In this document: positions 18,911-28,138 of the stretch, one piece after another | How the letters are laid out: the number at the start of each line of letters is the position of its first letter | Position numbering within the stretch: position 1 is the first letter of the stretch | Source of the DNA: Aureliella helgolandensis | GTDB lineage: Bacteria; Planctomycetota; Planctomycetia; Pirellulales; Pirellulaceae | DNA: 64,000 nt | Direction: 5' to 3' | Assembly: GCF_007752135.1 (NCBI RefSeq) | Contig: NZ_CP036298.1 | Span: 124,001 to 188,000, forward strand | Program-made: the position numbers and the translations under genes | The notes under the pieces: model-generated | The model's database searches: none | What the model was told of the DNA's origin: nothing | What the model saw: only the letters and a program-made list of their open reading frames with translations

Positions 18911-20338
18911 ATGGATCTCTATTCAATCGCGGCCATCATTGTGACACTGGCAGCGATGTTCGGTTATATCAATGTCAAGTTCTTGAAATTGCCGAATACG
19001 ATCGGCCTGATGGTCATCGCGATTCTGTTTACTTTCACACTTTTTGCCAGCACACTGTTTACCAACCAGCTCCTAGAGCGTGCGGAACATTTAATTGCGC
19101 AGATCGATTTCCATGATGTGCTGCTCGATGTGATGCTCGGTTTCCTGCTGTTTGCTGGAGCGCTGCACACCAATTTTTCACAACTCAAAGTCCATCGATG
19201 GCCGATCCTTGTCTTTTCAACTGTGGGGGTGATCGGTTCGTCATTCTTGATTGGTGGCCTAATTTACTTCGCATTTCCTTGGATTGGTCTGTCGGTTTCA
19301 TTCATCCACTGCCTGCTTTTCGGAGCCCTGATTTCGCCTACCGACCCGATTGCCGTGCTAGGCATTTTGAAGCAGGCGAAAGTTCCTAAGCAACTTGAAA
19401 CTAAAATCGTTGGCGAGTCGCTGTTTAACGATGGTGTGGGTGTGGTGGTGTTTATGACCGTCCTGCAGGCCGCCCACGGTCTCACAGGGGCTCCCACCAT
19501 GGAAGTTGCTTCGGACAGCCCCATGGTTGCAGTTAGTCAGTCGGAGGTCGTGCCAGAACCGCATTCGGTCGACTCTCCCTTGCCGGCAGCGACGGTAGCG
19601 GAGCTCACGGAAAATCACGCTGCGGATGAGCATGCAGCTGATACGCATGCAACAGGCTGGACCGGTGTCGTGAAGTTGTTCGTGGTGGAAGTCTTTGGCG
19701 GCATTATCTTGGGCCTGCTCCTGGGCTTGGCCACTTACAAGTTACTGAAGTCAATCGATGACTATGAAATCGAAATCTTGATCACACTGGCGTGTGTCAT
19801 GGGGGGCTATGCGCTGGCTAGCTACTTCCATTTTTCGGCTCCACTGGCCATCGTCGTGGCCGGTTTGTGTGTGGGCAACGATACGGTGCGTGGAACGGCC
19901 ATGTCGAAACAAACCGAAGAGTATGTCGACCGCTTCTGGGAGCTTGTGGACATGCTGATGAACGCCACCTTGTTCGTTTTAATCGGTTTGGAGCTGTTGG
20001 TCCTGACGCTAAATATTCAAGTCCTCTATGCCTCTTTGCTGGCGGTCGTAGTTGTTTTACTGTCTCGCTATCTTTCGCTCCTACTTCCCGTCCGGTTCTT
20101 TCGAAGAAAGCTCGACTTCGCGCCCCATACCACACTGTTAATGACCTGGGCTGGTTTGCGAGGAGGTATCTCCATCGCACTTGCGCTGAGTCTGCCCATA
20201 TCGATGAATCGTGAACTGTTTCTCGCGGTAACGTATGGAGTCGTTGTTTTTTCGATTATCGTGCAAGGACTCTCCGTCGGCTGGCTGGCGCGAAAGTTGA
20301 TCGGCCAACCCGCTACCGTCAGCCCCCCTGTGCTGTAG
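18911..20338 (+). CDS. CPA1-family Na+/H+ antiporter
   Basis: 475 residues, about 12 hydrophobic segments, an inner-membrane cation/proton exchanger. The transport core motifs PTDPIAVLGILK and GESLFNDGVGVVVF (with the ND pair) are those of CPA1 (NhaP/NHE-like) proteins. A hydrophilic, acidic and His-containing loop of about 55 residues (around EVVPEPHSVDSPLPAAT to EHAADTHATGW) splits the core and is not usual for the family. The ATG at 18911 follows GAGAAGG closely; the frame is open upstream to 18794 but that part is not antiporter-like. Role: pH and sodium homeostasis, fitting a marine lifestyle. Stands alone. Confidence 0.9.
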   Translation: MDLYSIAAIIVTLAAMFGYINVKFLKLPNTIGLMVIAILFTFTLFASTLFTNQLLERAEHLIAQIDFHDVLLDVMLGFLLFAGALHTNFSQLKVHRWPILVFSTVGVIGSSFLIGGLIYFAFPWIGLSVSFIHCLLFGALISPTDPIAVLGILKQAKVPKQLETKIVGESLFNDGVGVVVFMTVLQAAHGLTGAPTMEVASDSPMVAVSQSEVVPEPHSVDSPLPAATVAELTENHAADEHAADTHATGWTGVVKLFVVEVFGGIILGLLLGLATYKLLKSIDDYEIEILITLACVMGGYALASYFHFSAPLAIVVAGLCVGNDTVRGTAMSKQTEEYVDRFWELVDMLMNATLFVLIGLELLVLTLNIQVLYASLLAVVVVLLSRYLSLLLPVRFFRRKLDFAPHTTLLMTWAGLRGGISIALALSLPISMNRELFLAVTYGVVVFSIIVQGLSVGWLARKLIGQPATVSPPVL

Positions 20339-20843
20339 GCTTCACAACCTTACCGCGGCGCGCACGCAAGACAATGCAAGCTGGATAGCGCACGCCGGTG
20401 GCCCGAGGCCGTTTTTCAATGCGCATGAGATGCACCGCAGCTCATTGGCGTGTTGGATGAAGAGCGTTTTCAGTTTTACCCTGCAGGGGTCGCAGCCCCA
20501 ATCTCTCTCTGCGGCGCCCACGCATCCCTGCTCACGCAGCGGGGGCTCATTCAACCAGCCGCTAAGCGCAGGTTTCGTGTTCGAAGTCGTCGGTGGAAAG
20601 TGCATTACGAACTTGGGATCCCTCGCAATCGTTCGCATCAATTCAATTCTGATTTGTGCAATTCCTCTGAGCAATTCAGTTTGGTGTGTTTAGTGAGCTG
20701 TTTGGGTGATAGTCCGTATTTCATGAGGTCCCGGTTTCATGAGGACAAAGTGTCGCACTTCTCAAACGGCAATCTCATACGGCAAGGGGAGTTGCATGGC
20801 GCGCCTGCGGGACGCGCTGAATCGGGGGAAGTTTTGAATGCCG
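20339..20843. other. Intergenic region carrying one dispersed repeat unit
   Basis: About 500 bases with no credible gene. At 20465-20580 the sequence resembles the short repeats at 23.3-23.6, 41.9 and 46.0 kb: GTTTTCAGTTTTACC, then CCCTGCTCACGCAGCGGGGG (20526-20545), then GCCGCTAAGCG. Confidence 0.45.
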
Positions 20844-20894
20844 TTGACAACGCCACATCGCATCGCATAAAACCTGTACCAGTTATACAGGTTT
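20844..20894 (+). promoter_or_regulatory. Promoter and operator candidate of the sulfite reductase gene
   Basis: A perfect -35 box TTGACA (20844-20849) and ATAAAA (20867-20872) are separated by 17 bases. Overlapping the -10 and start region is AAACCTGTA (20870-20878), seven bases, then TACAGGTTT (20886-20894), a perfect 9-bp inverted repeat. The start codon is 41 bases downstream. The arrangement suggests a repressor that blocks RNA polymerase. Which regulator is unknown. Confidence 0.65.
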
Positions 20895-20934
20895 CGATGG
20901 CCTAGCGTTAACCCGCGTCGAAGGAAGCTCGCAC

Positions 20935-22719
20935 GTGTCCCAAGAAGAACCCCAAAAATCAAAAGTAGAAGTCATCAAGGAAGCCAGCGTTGGGCTTCGT
21001 GGCAGCATCGCGGCGGAGCTTGCCGACCACAGCACTGACCACGTCGAGGACGCGACGACCAAGCTGCTCAAATTCCATGGGACGTACCAGCAGGATGATC
21101 GGGATCTGCGGAAGGCGCGACGCAAGGAAAAGCTCGGGAAAGCGTTCTCGTTCATGGTTCGCAATCGCATTCCTGGGGGCAAGATGACTGCGGCCCAGTT
21201 TTTGGCGGAATTGGACATCGCGGACGAACTGGGTAACGGCACGATCCGCATCACTACACGACAGAGTATTCAACTTCACGGCGTCGTTAAAGACAACTTG
21301 TGGGGCGTGATTCATCGCATCAATGAAATCGACCTTTCCACACAATCGGCGTGTGGCGATGTGACGCGGAATGTATGTTGTTGTCCTGCGCCACTGCACC
21401 AGGATTCGCTGCGAACGGAGTTGCAAAAACTGACGGATGAGATCGCAGAATTTGTGCGGCCCAAGACGGGAGCCTACCATGAGATTTGGATCAAGGATCC
21501 CGATACTGGAGAGCGCGAACAAGTTGCGGGCCAGCCCGCAGTGTCCGAATTTGAACCGCTCTACGGCGAAGCCTACATGCCCCGCAAGTTCAAGATCGGT
21601 TTGGGGATGTGCCACGACAATTGCATTGACGTCTATGCTCACGACCTGGGGCTATTGGCGGTGACCGAGGGGGACACCATCCTGGGATTCAACGTGTTAG
21701 TGGGCGGAAGTATGGGGACGACGCCCAGTAAGAAGAATTGCTTTCCCGCTATTGGTAAGCGGATGGCGTTTGTGACTCGTGAAGAATTGTTTCCGCTCAT
21801 CACGGCAGTCATGTTGGTGCAACGCGATTTCGGCGATCGTAGCGATCGCAGTCAAGCCAGGATGAAGTATCTGATCCACAACTGGGGCTTGCCCAAATTT
21901 AAAGCCAAGGTGGAAGAGTATCTCACTCAAGCTGAGTCGATTTGCAGTGTCGCCGAGGGGACGGTGCGGCGGCCACTGCTTGATCCGCATCCGGCCGAAG
22001 TAACCACGCATCAAGATCATTTAGGCTGGCACGAACAGGGAGATGGGAAGTGGTTCCTGGGGCTACCCATTGAAAATGGTCGGGTGAAAGATGACGGATC
22101 ACTGCAGCTGAAAGCTGCGTTGCGGAAGCTGTTGCCCGAGCACGTGCCAACCGTGCGTTTGACCTTGCATCAAAATATCTTGCTGTGCGATGTGGAGGCG
22201 AGTCGCCGAGCAGATATCGAAAAGATTCTCTCAGACCATGGTGTCGTTACCGTGGAGCAGATCAGCACGCTGCGACGGCATGCGTTTGCCTGCCCAGCAC
22301 TGCCGACCTGTGGGTTGGCAGTCACGGAAAGCGAGCGCGTGATGCCGCTGGTGATTTCCGACCTGGAGGTGCTACTGGACGAATTGGGGTTGGCCGATGA
22401 GCCCTTTTCGTTGCACATGACCGGTTGCCCGAATGGTTGTGCCCGACCCTACAATTGCGACATTGGACTGGTTGGCAAGAGCATCGACGGAAAGTCTGGT
22501 GAGGGGAAATACACGGTATTCATCGGCGGTAACTTGATCGGTACGCGCATGAATGCGGTTTACAAAGACTTGGTCTTGCGTAGCGACATCCCCGCGACGC
22601 TGCGTCCGCTGTTGATCTGTTTCAAAGAGAATCGTCAAGCGGGGGAAACGTTGGGCGATTTCTTCCACCGCTGGGGAATGGACTCGCTCAAGGAGTTAGA
22701 CGGTACCGCCGAAGTGTAG
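20935..22719 (+). CDS. Assimilatory sulfite reductase (sirohaem, 4Fe-4S)
   Basis: 594 residues of the nitrite/sulfite reductase family, with two ferredoxin-like half-domains and two sirohaem/4Fe-4S domains. The cluster ligands are C453-x5-C459 (CPALPTC) and C498-x3-C502 (CPNGC), the latter in MTGCPNGCARPYNCDIGLVG. This form is closer to sulfite reductase than to nitrite reductase, but the two are hard to separate by eye. The reaction is the six-electron reduction of sulfite to sulfide for cysteine synthesis. The GTG start has AAGGA about 10 bases upstream. No flavoprotein partner lies beside it, so ferredoxin may be the donor. Confidence 0.85.
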   Translation: MSQEEPQKSKVEVIKEASVGLRGSIAAELADHSTDHVEDATTKLLKFHGTYQQDDRDLRKARRKEKLGKAFSFMVRNRIPGGKMTAAQFLAELDIADELGNGTIRITTRQSIQLHGVVKDNLWGVIHRINEIDLSTQSACGDVTRNVCCCPAPLHQDSLRTELQKLTDEIAEFVRPKTGAYHEIWIKDPDTGEREQVAGQPAVSEFEPLYGEAYMPRKFKIGLGMCHDNCIDVYAHDLGLLAVTEGDTILGFNVLVGGSMGTTPSKKNCFPAIGKRMAFVTREELFPLITAVMLVQRDFGDRSDRSQARMKYLIHNWGLPKFKAKVEEYLTQAESICSVAEGTVRRPLLDPHPAEVTTHQDHLGWHEQGDGKWFLGLPIENGRVKDDGSLQLKAALRKLLPEHVPTVRLTLHQNILLCDVEASRRADIEKILSDHGVVTVEQISTLRRHAFACPALPTCGLAVTESERVMPLVISDLEVLLDELGLADEPFSLHMTGCPNGCARPYNCDIGLVGKSIDGKSGEGKYTVFIGGNLIGTRMNAVYKDLVLRSDIPATLRPLLICFKENRQAGETLGDFFHRWGMDSLKELDGTAEV

Positions 22720-22790
22720 CCGGGCGCCATACCGCATCTATCGAATGGTCCGCTAAGTTTTCAGCGACTGGCTTGCAGCAAGGGAGAGGA

Positions 22791-23228
22791 ATGTTGAATA
22801 TCGAGCGACAGCACGCACGCACGCTGTATGGGATCGAAACGCGTATTTCCGATGATCCGGCAGCGCAGATCGGTGCGGTTTGGCAGAAGTTTCTCAGTGA
22901 GAATCTAGCGGATGATATTCCAGAGAGACTCGATGATCTGTTGATCGCAATGTACTTCAATTACGAAGGCGAACCCTCAGATCCCTACCATTTCTTCTTG
23001 GGTTGCGAAGTTGGTGATGTGGCTTGCGTCCAGGATGGTTTTGCCTTGCGAACGATACCTGTTGGCAACTATGCTGAGTTTCTCGCCGTAGGCAAAATGC
23101 CAGCAGCTTTGGTTGAGACGTGGCAACAAATCTGGAAGGCAGACCTCAAACGTAACTTCGCAGCAGACTTCGAAATCCACGATCCAGCAACACCAGATCA
23201 AGTCGCCATTTACGTCGGTGTTATCTGA
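22791..23228 (+). CDS. GyrI-like / effector-binding domain protein
   Basis: 145 residues resembling the stand-alone GyrI-like small-molecule-binding domain (SOUL/AraC effector-binding fold): ARTLYGIETRISDDP at the start, a central FLGCEVGD, and a C-terminal FEIHDPATPDQVAIYVGV. Such proteins bind small ligands or act as cyclopropanoid hydrolases; which applies is not clear. An AGGGAGAGGA directly precedes the ATG at 22791, which decides the start. It follows the sulfite reductase by 71 bases on the same strand, so may be co-transcribed, without an obvious functional link. Cytoplasmic. Confidence 0.7.
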   Translation: MLNIERQHARTLYGIETRISDDPAAQIGAVWQKFLSENLADDIPERLDDLLIAMYFNYEGEPSDPYHFFLGCEVGDVACVQDGFALRTIPVGNYAEFLAVGKMPAALVETWQQIWKADLKRNFAADFEIHDPATPDQVAIYVGVI

Positions 23229-23274
23229 AGCGTCTGCTAGTGCAATTGTCAGACGGCCGATTGATTAAACGCGA

Positions 23275-23600
23275 TTTTGGTTTTGCTGCAGAGGTAGTGC
23301 CCGTGACTGCCCTGTAGCGGCGATCGCCTTTTCTTGCTTACCGGGATGTTGATTTAATCGCAATTTGAATTTTAATGCGGAGGTAGCATCCTTAATTGCC
23401 TTGTAGCCGAGGTTATCTTTCCTTGCTCACGCGGCGGGTTACTATTTCAACAGCCCGTTACGCGGCGGGTTGCGATTTCGATCTTCTTTGTTCGCGGCCT
23501 GTTGAGTGAGGCTAGTTTTTAGTTTTGCCGCAGAGGTAGTGCTCGTGATTGTCCTGTAGCGGCGATCACCTTTCCTTGCTTACGCGGCGGGTTGCGATTT
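23275..23600. repeat. Cluster of imperfect ~80-bp direct repeats
   Basis: Three imperfect units lie at 23281-23345, 23370-23450 and 23521-23600, with a half unit at 23459-23480. Shared blocks are a start near TTTTGCNGCAGAGGTAGTG, a middle TGTAGCGGCGAT, and an end CCTTGCTTACGCGGCGGGTT then TTTC. Related sequences occur at 20.5, 42.0 and 46.0 kb. No coding capacity is apparent; the region lies between convergent genes. Confidence 0.7.
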
Positions 23601-23667
23601 CTGTCAGTCAGCAGTCAGCAGTCTGGGGACTCGAGGCGTGTGGCATCCCTGGCTTCAGTCCCTTGGC

Positions 23668-24087
23668 CTATTGCACGAGCTGGAGTTGGCGAGCCGTTGG
23701 TGCGATGTCCGCGAGGGTCACGCCATCCAGGTATTCACGTTGGACGCGCTCGGCTTCCGCAAGAACCCCTTTGAGTTTGCAAAAACCATGGATGGTACAA
23801 GAATCGTCGGCGCCGACGCAAGCCAATAGGTGTAGGTTGGATTCCATGCAGGCAATCACCGCTCCAATCGAAATGTCGTGGGGTGGCTGGGCTAATTCGA
23901 TGCCCCCACCGACGCCGCGAGTGCTGCGGATGTAGCCCTCTCGCGCCAGCAAGTTGACGACTTTGCCAACGTGGTTGACCGAGATGCCGAATAGCTGTGC
24001 AATGTCGGCGACTTTCGAGCGTGATGATTGCGTCGCTAAAAACATGAGTGTTCGCAACGCATAATCGGTTTGGGTGGTCAGCTTCAT
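23668..24087 (-). CDS. Rrf2-family transcriptional regulator, NsrR-like
   Basis: 139 residues. The winged helix starts MKLTTQTDYALRTLMFLA, the hallmark of the Rrf2 family, with wing GVGGGIEL. Three cysteines in the right place, C90-x6-C97-x5-C103, match the Fe-S ligands of NsrR/IscR-type proteins, so it should hold an Fe-S cluster and respond to nitric oxide, oxidants or iron-sulfur status. NsrR is the closest by Cys spacing. It stands alone; a candidate promoter lies 67 bases upstream. Targets unknown. Whether it binds the 9-bp palindrome at the sulfite reductase promoter is an open possibility. Confidence 0.85.
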   Translation of the reverse strand: MKLTTQTDYALRTLMFLATQSSRSKVADIAQLFGISVNHVGKVVNLLAREGYIRSTRGVGGGIELAQPPHDISIGAVIACMESNLHLLACVGADDSCTIHGFCKLKGVLAEAERVQREYLDGVTLADIAPTARQLQLVQ

Positions 24088-24153
24088 GATGTTTGAGAAT
24101 GCAGACCTTGGAAAGATTGCAGCACAGAGAGTGGTGGGGACGCAGCTTGCACA

Positions 24154-24182
24154 AGCCTAGGCTCACTGAAATCAACGGTCAA
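24154..24182 (-). promoter_or_regulatory. Promoter candidate of the Rrf2-family gene
   Basis: On the minus strand TTGACC (24182-24177) and TAGGCT (24159-24154) are 17 bases apart, upstream of the regulator's ATG at 24087. The -10 box is a partial match. The rest of 24183-24413 holds no recognised gene. Confidence 0.4.
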
Positions 24183-24413
24183 TGAGAAATTGGAAAATAG
24201 GGTTTGCCGGTTTGCAAATGCCGCCCATGTCGGGTGGGGAATTCCCAGCTCACGAAATCGAGAAACCGTCTTTCTCCTACCCTGTCGCAGAGCATTCCGC
24301 AGGCGAAGCAAACAGCTGGGGGCGTCGTCGTCCTATCTATTGCTCTCGTCTTCGGTCTGCGTGGGACGGGCAATGCCGTACGGATCGTCCTCCGATCGAC
24401 TCTGCCTCGATGC

Positions 24414-26828
24414 TTACTGCTGGAGGGCGAAGAGGAGGGTGTTGATGCCGATCCGCGCGGCGTCTTCGCGGAGATAGCCGCGGCATTGCAGGGAGTGGCG
24501 ACTCTCCAGAGCGCAACTCAAGTCGAGCGGTGAGAAGACCACGCAGGTGCGATTGTCGGCTTTGCCAATCTCCAGTCGCGGTGCAATGGTTCGCTTCGTG
24601 GTGAGAATTTGATCTCCCGACTTGTCGGGGTCGAGCAGAGTGACACGTCGAATGTCAAAGCCGTTGAATACCGGTGTGAGCAGGGGATCGGTGTCAGCCA
24701 GAGGGCTCAGGGGGCTGTTGAGGATGATTTCCATCTCGGTGCGAAAGCTGTCGGTGAACGCCTGGTCCGAGCAAATCGAATCCGCGAAAAGAAAACCCCC
24801 ATTGGTGAGATAACTTCGCAGGGCTTCACGCTCCAATTCGCTCAGTTTTAACCGGCCACGTCCATGCATGAAGACGACGGGATACTGCTCTAGGTCGGCG
24901 CTGGCAATGTTGATCAGACGTTTTTCACTGCTCAACTGGAACGGCAATTCTTTGCCGAACCATTGCATCAGGTTAGGGATCGTCCGCGTTGCGTCGTCAA
25001 AGCCCGCGTTGTGTTTGAGGATGGGCAAGAAGAACGTGCCGCGATCGGTCGGGACTTGGGGGAGTTTGTCTTCCAGGATCGTGACCGTATCTAGTTTTTC
25101 CTTCAGTTCCTTGCCGGTGGCATAGGATAGGACGTTGATCCCCATCTTGGTAAAAGTGTTGAGCTCACTCTGAACCGGCTCGGGATAACTCACCGGGGCG
25201 CCGTAAGCGGGATGCAGTTCCCAGCGGCATGAGAGGCTGACTGGTGAATAGACCACCCCGAGACGACAGCAGGTCTGAACTCCATACAGCCAAGCTCCTG
25301 GCGGAAGATCCTTGGGGAGCACTCGGGCCTCCGCATACCAAATGGGATGATCGGGACTCAGCTTTTCCAGAGGCTGATCGAACAACTCCACCACCAGCTT
25401 GCGAAAGTAGTCTTCAAACGCGCGGCCGTCGCATCCATTGCCTTGGCAGGCTTCGGCGTAGATGAATCCCCCTTGCTCGACGTACTCCTTGAGCAGCAGT
25501 TTGTCCTCCTGCGAAAGGACTGGCGTGTTGCTGCCACTTAAGAAGAGTACGGGAGATTCGAGCAGGTCAGCCAGTTTGGCGCGCTTCAAATCAATCGTCT
25601 GCCAGGCGAGGTCGCGTTTCCAAGCCTGCTCGGTGTGGGCGGTGAGGTTTTGAATGGCGGTGGAGTGATGATTCCAATCTTGATCAATGCCGTGCTTCAG
25701 GCGACTCACCACAATCTGTCGTTTCCCCTTGGAGAGGAACAGCAGGCCAAAGGCGGTTTCGGAAAAGGTGTTACCCCCGGGAGCGCTCGTTCTTGAAATG
25801 TATTTCCCAGTAACTTTGTCTTGTTGGCTGATCAGTTCACTGGCGCCCTCGCGATACCAATCGTGTTCACCAATGAACCGTCGTCCCGTTAGTCGCCCCA
25901 CCCGCTCGAGTGCGTAGAGGTAGTAGAGCTGGTAGACATTGGAGACTGGTGTTCGGGTCACGGAAAAGTTGGCTGCCAGCCAATCCAAGCCTTTCTGGAT
26001 GCGATCCTCAGTGGGATTCCCTGCGCTACCACAGCACTCGATGCCGTTGGTCACGGATGCTTCCAAGGCATCGAGCTGTGCCCCGGTAATTACCAACGAG
26101 GCAATGCCAGCGCAGGTCATGCTTCCGCGGGGTGCATCGTTGCGGTTGTAGGGGAACGCCCCGTCACTCCGCTGCAGCGACTCCCAGTACTTTTGAGCTA
26201 ATGCAAAGGTTTTGCCCCACACCTGAGGTTCGAAATGCGCGCTGCCGGTGCGTTGCGCTTCGTGCAGGGCGAGGAGTGCGAATTGGCTGTTGGAGGGGTC
26301 TCCGTCTCCCCGAGCGTCGTTCTTGTTGTAGTCCCAACCTCCGTTAGAGAGCTGAGCATCGAAGAGCCATTGAGCGTTGTGCTGGATTTGTGTGGCATAG
26401 CGATTGGGATTGGCGGCGCAGAAGACCATCGTTTGCAACGAGACGGTATAGACCATATCGGGCTCGCGATCTTTCAGGTGAAGCAGTGCGCGGGCGATTT
26501 GCGGATGTTCTGGGGCAAGTCCGCTGTTGAGCAAGGCTAGGGTCACCAGACCGGTGACTCCTGAGTTGTAGCGATTGATTTCTGCCCAGCCGCCGTCTTC
26601 GAGCTGGTTGATGAGCAGGTACTTGACGGCGAGCTGGATGGAATCCTCGACAATTTGGCTATTCGAGCGTTGGGCCACCGCGGTGGTGGGAGCAATTGGG
26701 AAAATCGCTAGGATCGCTAGAACTGCGGCGATGAGGCGCGGCGGCAGGTTCCAGCGGGGAGCGTGGGGGGCCTGATCAGCGCGAGGTTTGCAAAAAGAGC
26801 TTCGGATTACTGTGTTCGCTCTAAACAA
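24414..26828 (-). CDS. DUF4159 protein with N-terminal prenyltransferase/squalene-cyclase-like repeats
   Basis: About 804 residues. A hydrophobic signal (RLIAAVLAILAIFPIAPTTAVAQ) leads into an alpha/alpha-toroid region with repeats such as QLEDGGWAEIN, QLSNGGWDYN and QRSDGAFPYN. Two DUF4159 regions follow, starting near LFLSGSNTPVLSQED and VFMHGRGRLKLSELE; the second ends at the C-terminus. DUF4159 proteins accompany MoxR/DUF58/BatA genes, as here (moxR is divergent). Function is not established; the DUF4159 fold resembles glutamine-amidotransferase-like domains. The start is uncertain: an in-frame TTG at 26828 has GGGAA upstream and gives a sensible signal peptide; the frame is open to 26906. 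Probably exported or membrane-anchored. Confidence 0.8.
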   Translation of the reverse strand: MFRANTVIRSSFCKPRADQAPHAPRWNLPPRLIAAVLAILAIFPIAPTTAVAQRSNSQIVEDSIQLAVKYLLINQLEDGGWAEINRYNSGVTGLVTLALLNSGLAPEHPQIARALLHLKDREPDMVYTVSLQTMVFCAANPNRYATQIQHNAQWLFDAQLSNGGWDYNKNDARGDGDPSNSQFALLALHEAQRTGSAHFEPQVWGKTFALAQKYWESLQRSDGAFPYNRNDAPRGSMTCAGIASLVITGAQLDALEASVTNGIECCGSAGNPTEDRIQKGLDWLAANFSVTRTPVSNVYQLYYLYALERVGRLTGRRFIGEHDWYREGASELISQQDKVTGKYISRTSAPGGNTFSETAFGLLFLSKGKRQIVVSRLKHGIDQDWNHHSTAIQNLTAHTEQAWKRDLAWQTIDLKRAKLADLLESPVLFLSGSNTPVLSQEDKLLLKEYVEQGGFIYAEACQGNGCDGRAFEDYFRKLVVELFDQPLEKLSPDHPIWYAEARVLPKDLPPGAWLYGVQTCCRLGVVYSPVSLSCRWELHPAYGAPVSYPEPVQSELNTFTKMGINVLSYATGKELKEKLDTVTILEDKLPQVPTDRGTFFLPILKHNAGFDDATRTIPNLMQWFGKELPFQLSSEKRLINIASADLEQYPVVFMHGRGRLKLSELEREALRSYLTNGGFLFADSICSDQAFTDSFRTEMEIILNSPLSPLADTDPLLTPVFNGFDIRRVTLLDPDKSGDQILTTKRTIAPRLEIGKADNRTCVVFSPLDLSCALESRHSLQCRGYLREDAARIGINTLLFALQQ

Positions 26829-26909
26829 CGACTGTTCCCGTACGATAAAGGGTGGTGGATACTGTCGAGTGTGGCCGGATCGTCTGCGAGGGTGAGCTAT
26901 CGTCAACTA

Positions 26910-26933
26910 TACGCTCCCTTAGCGTACTATACT
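26910..26933 (+). promoter_or_regulatory. Promoter candidate of the moxR operon with inverted repeat
   Basis: TACGCT-CCCTT-AGCGTA (26910-26926) is a 6-bp inverted repeat immediately before a TATACT -10-like box (26928-26933). No good -35 is visible, which may mean activation at the palindrome. It lies about 100 bases before the moxR GTG and also close to the divergent DUF4159 start. Confidence 0.4.
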
Positions 26934-27031
26934 TAGCTGAGCTCGGTAAATATGCAGCTCGCTGCGTCACCGAGATCGGAACTCCCTTAAATTTAGCCTG
27001 CAGACTTCACCGTTTTTACAGGAAAGCATCT

Positions 27032-28123
27032 GTGTCGAATCAGCCAGCCGCCAATCGCCCCAAGAATGTAGGTGATTTGCTTCGGGAATTTCGCGAGCAT
27101 CGCGATACCATGCGCCGCGAACTGGCAAAGGTCGTCGTCGGGCAGCATGAGGTGATCGAACAGTTGCTGGCAGCCATTTTCACGCGAGGTCACTGCCTGT
27201 TGGAGGGGGTGCCCGGTTTGGCCAAAACGCTGATGGTCAGCTCCCTGGCTCGCATTATCGACGTTTCGTTCAACCGCATTCAGTTTACCCCAGACTTAAT
27301 GCCCTCTGATATCACCGGCACAAATGTATTGGATGAAGACGAGGCGGGGCGGAGACAATTCCGCTTTGTCGAGGGACCAATTTTCACGAACATCCTATTA
27401 GCGGATGAGATCAACCGGACGCCGCCCAAGACGCAAGCGGCCTTGCTGCAAGCGATGCAAGAGCGAGAGGTCTCGGTGGGCCGCACGACTTACAAGTTGC
27501 CCGATCCCTTTTTTACGATTGCGACCCAGAATCCGATCGAGCAGGAGGGGACCTACCCATTGCCCGAAGCTCAGCTAGATCGCTTCATGTTCAATATTAA
27601 AGTTGGCTATCCAACGGCCGATGAAGAGGAGCAGATCCTGCTGGCCACCACTCGCAATGAGAGGCCTGAAGTCAACAAAATTTTGTCGGCGCGGGCCATT
27701 CTGAATATTCAGAAATTAGTCCAGAGCGTGGCGGTCAGCCCGTTTGTGGTTAAGTATGTCGCACACCTTGTACGGGCGACGCGGCCCGCCGATGAACGAG
27801 CTCCAAAGTTTGTTCAAGAGTTGGTCGATTGGGGAGCCGGGCCCCGAGCGGGGCAGTTCCTCATCAATGGTGGTAAGGCGATGGCAGCCATGGATGGTCG
27901 CTTTAGCATTGCGATCGAAGATGTGCGTCGCGTCGCCATCCCCGTGCTAAGGCACCGAATCAGTACAAACTTCCAAGCTCAGGCTGATGGCCTGAGTAGT
28001 GAACAGATTATCGAGCGCTTGCTAAAGGAGATTCCCGAACCGGACGTGCCCAAATTCAAAGGGGATCCCAACGCACCGCCTCCACCTCCTCCTGGCACTC
28101 CGCCGCCACCACCACCTGCCTAG
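27032..28123 (+). CDS. moxR: MoxR-family AAA+ ATPase
   Basis: 363 residues from the GTG at 27032, chosen for AGGAA seven bases upstream; the frame is open to 26852 but that part has no MoxR similarity. Walker A GVPGLAKT is at 59-66, Walker B LLADEINR near 125, with sensor TIATQNPIEQEGTYPLPEAQLDRF (shown in part: ATQNPIEQ). A proline-rich tail (PPPPPPGTPPPPPPA) ends the protein. MoxR ATPases act as chaperones that activate or assemble VWA-domain partners. The next three genes are such partners, separated by 15, 93 and 5 bases. Cytoplasmic. Confidence 0.93.
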   Translation: MSNQPAANRPKNVGDLLREFREHRDTMRRELAKVVVGQHEVIEQLLAAIFTRGHCLLEGVPGLAKTLMVSSLARIIDVSFNRIQFTPDLMPSDITGTNVLDEDEAGRRQFRFVEGPIFTNILLADEINRTPPKTQAALLQAMQEREVSVGRTTYKLPDPFFTIATQNPIEQEGTYPLPEAQLDRFMFNIKVGYPTADEEEQILLATTRNERPEVNKILSARAILNIQKLVQSVAVSPFVVKYVAHLVRATRPADERAPKFVQELVDWGAGPRAGQFLINGGKAMAAMDGRFSIAIEDVRRVAIPVLRHRISTNFQAQADGLSSEQIIERLLKEIPEPDVPKFKGDPNAPPPPPPGTPPPPPPA

Positions 28124-28138
28124 TTGGGGATCTAGCAC

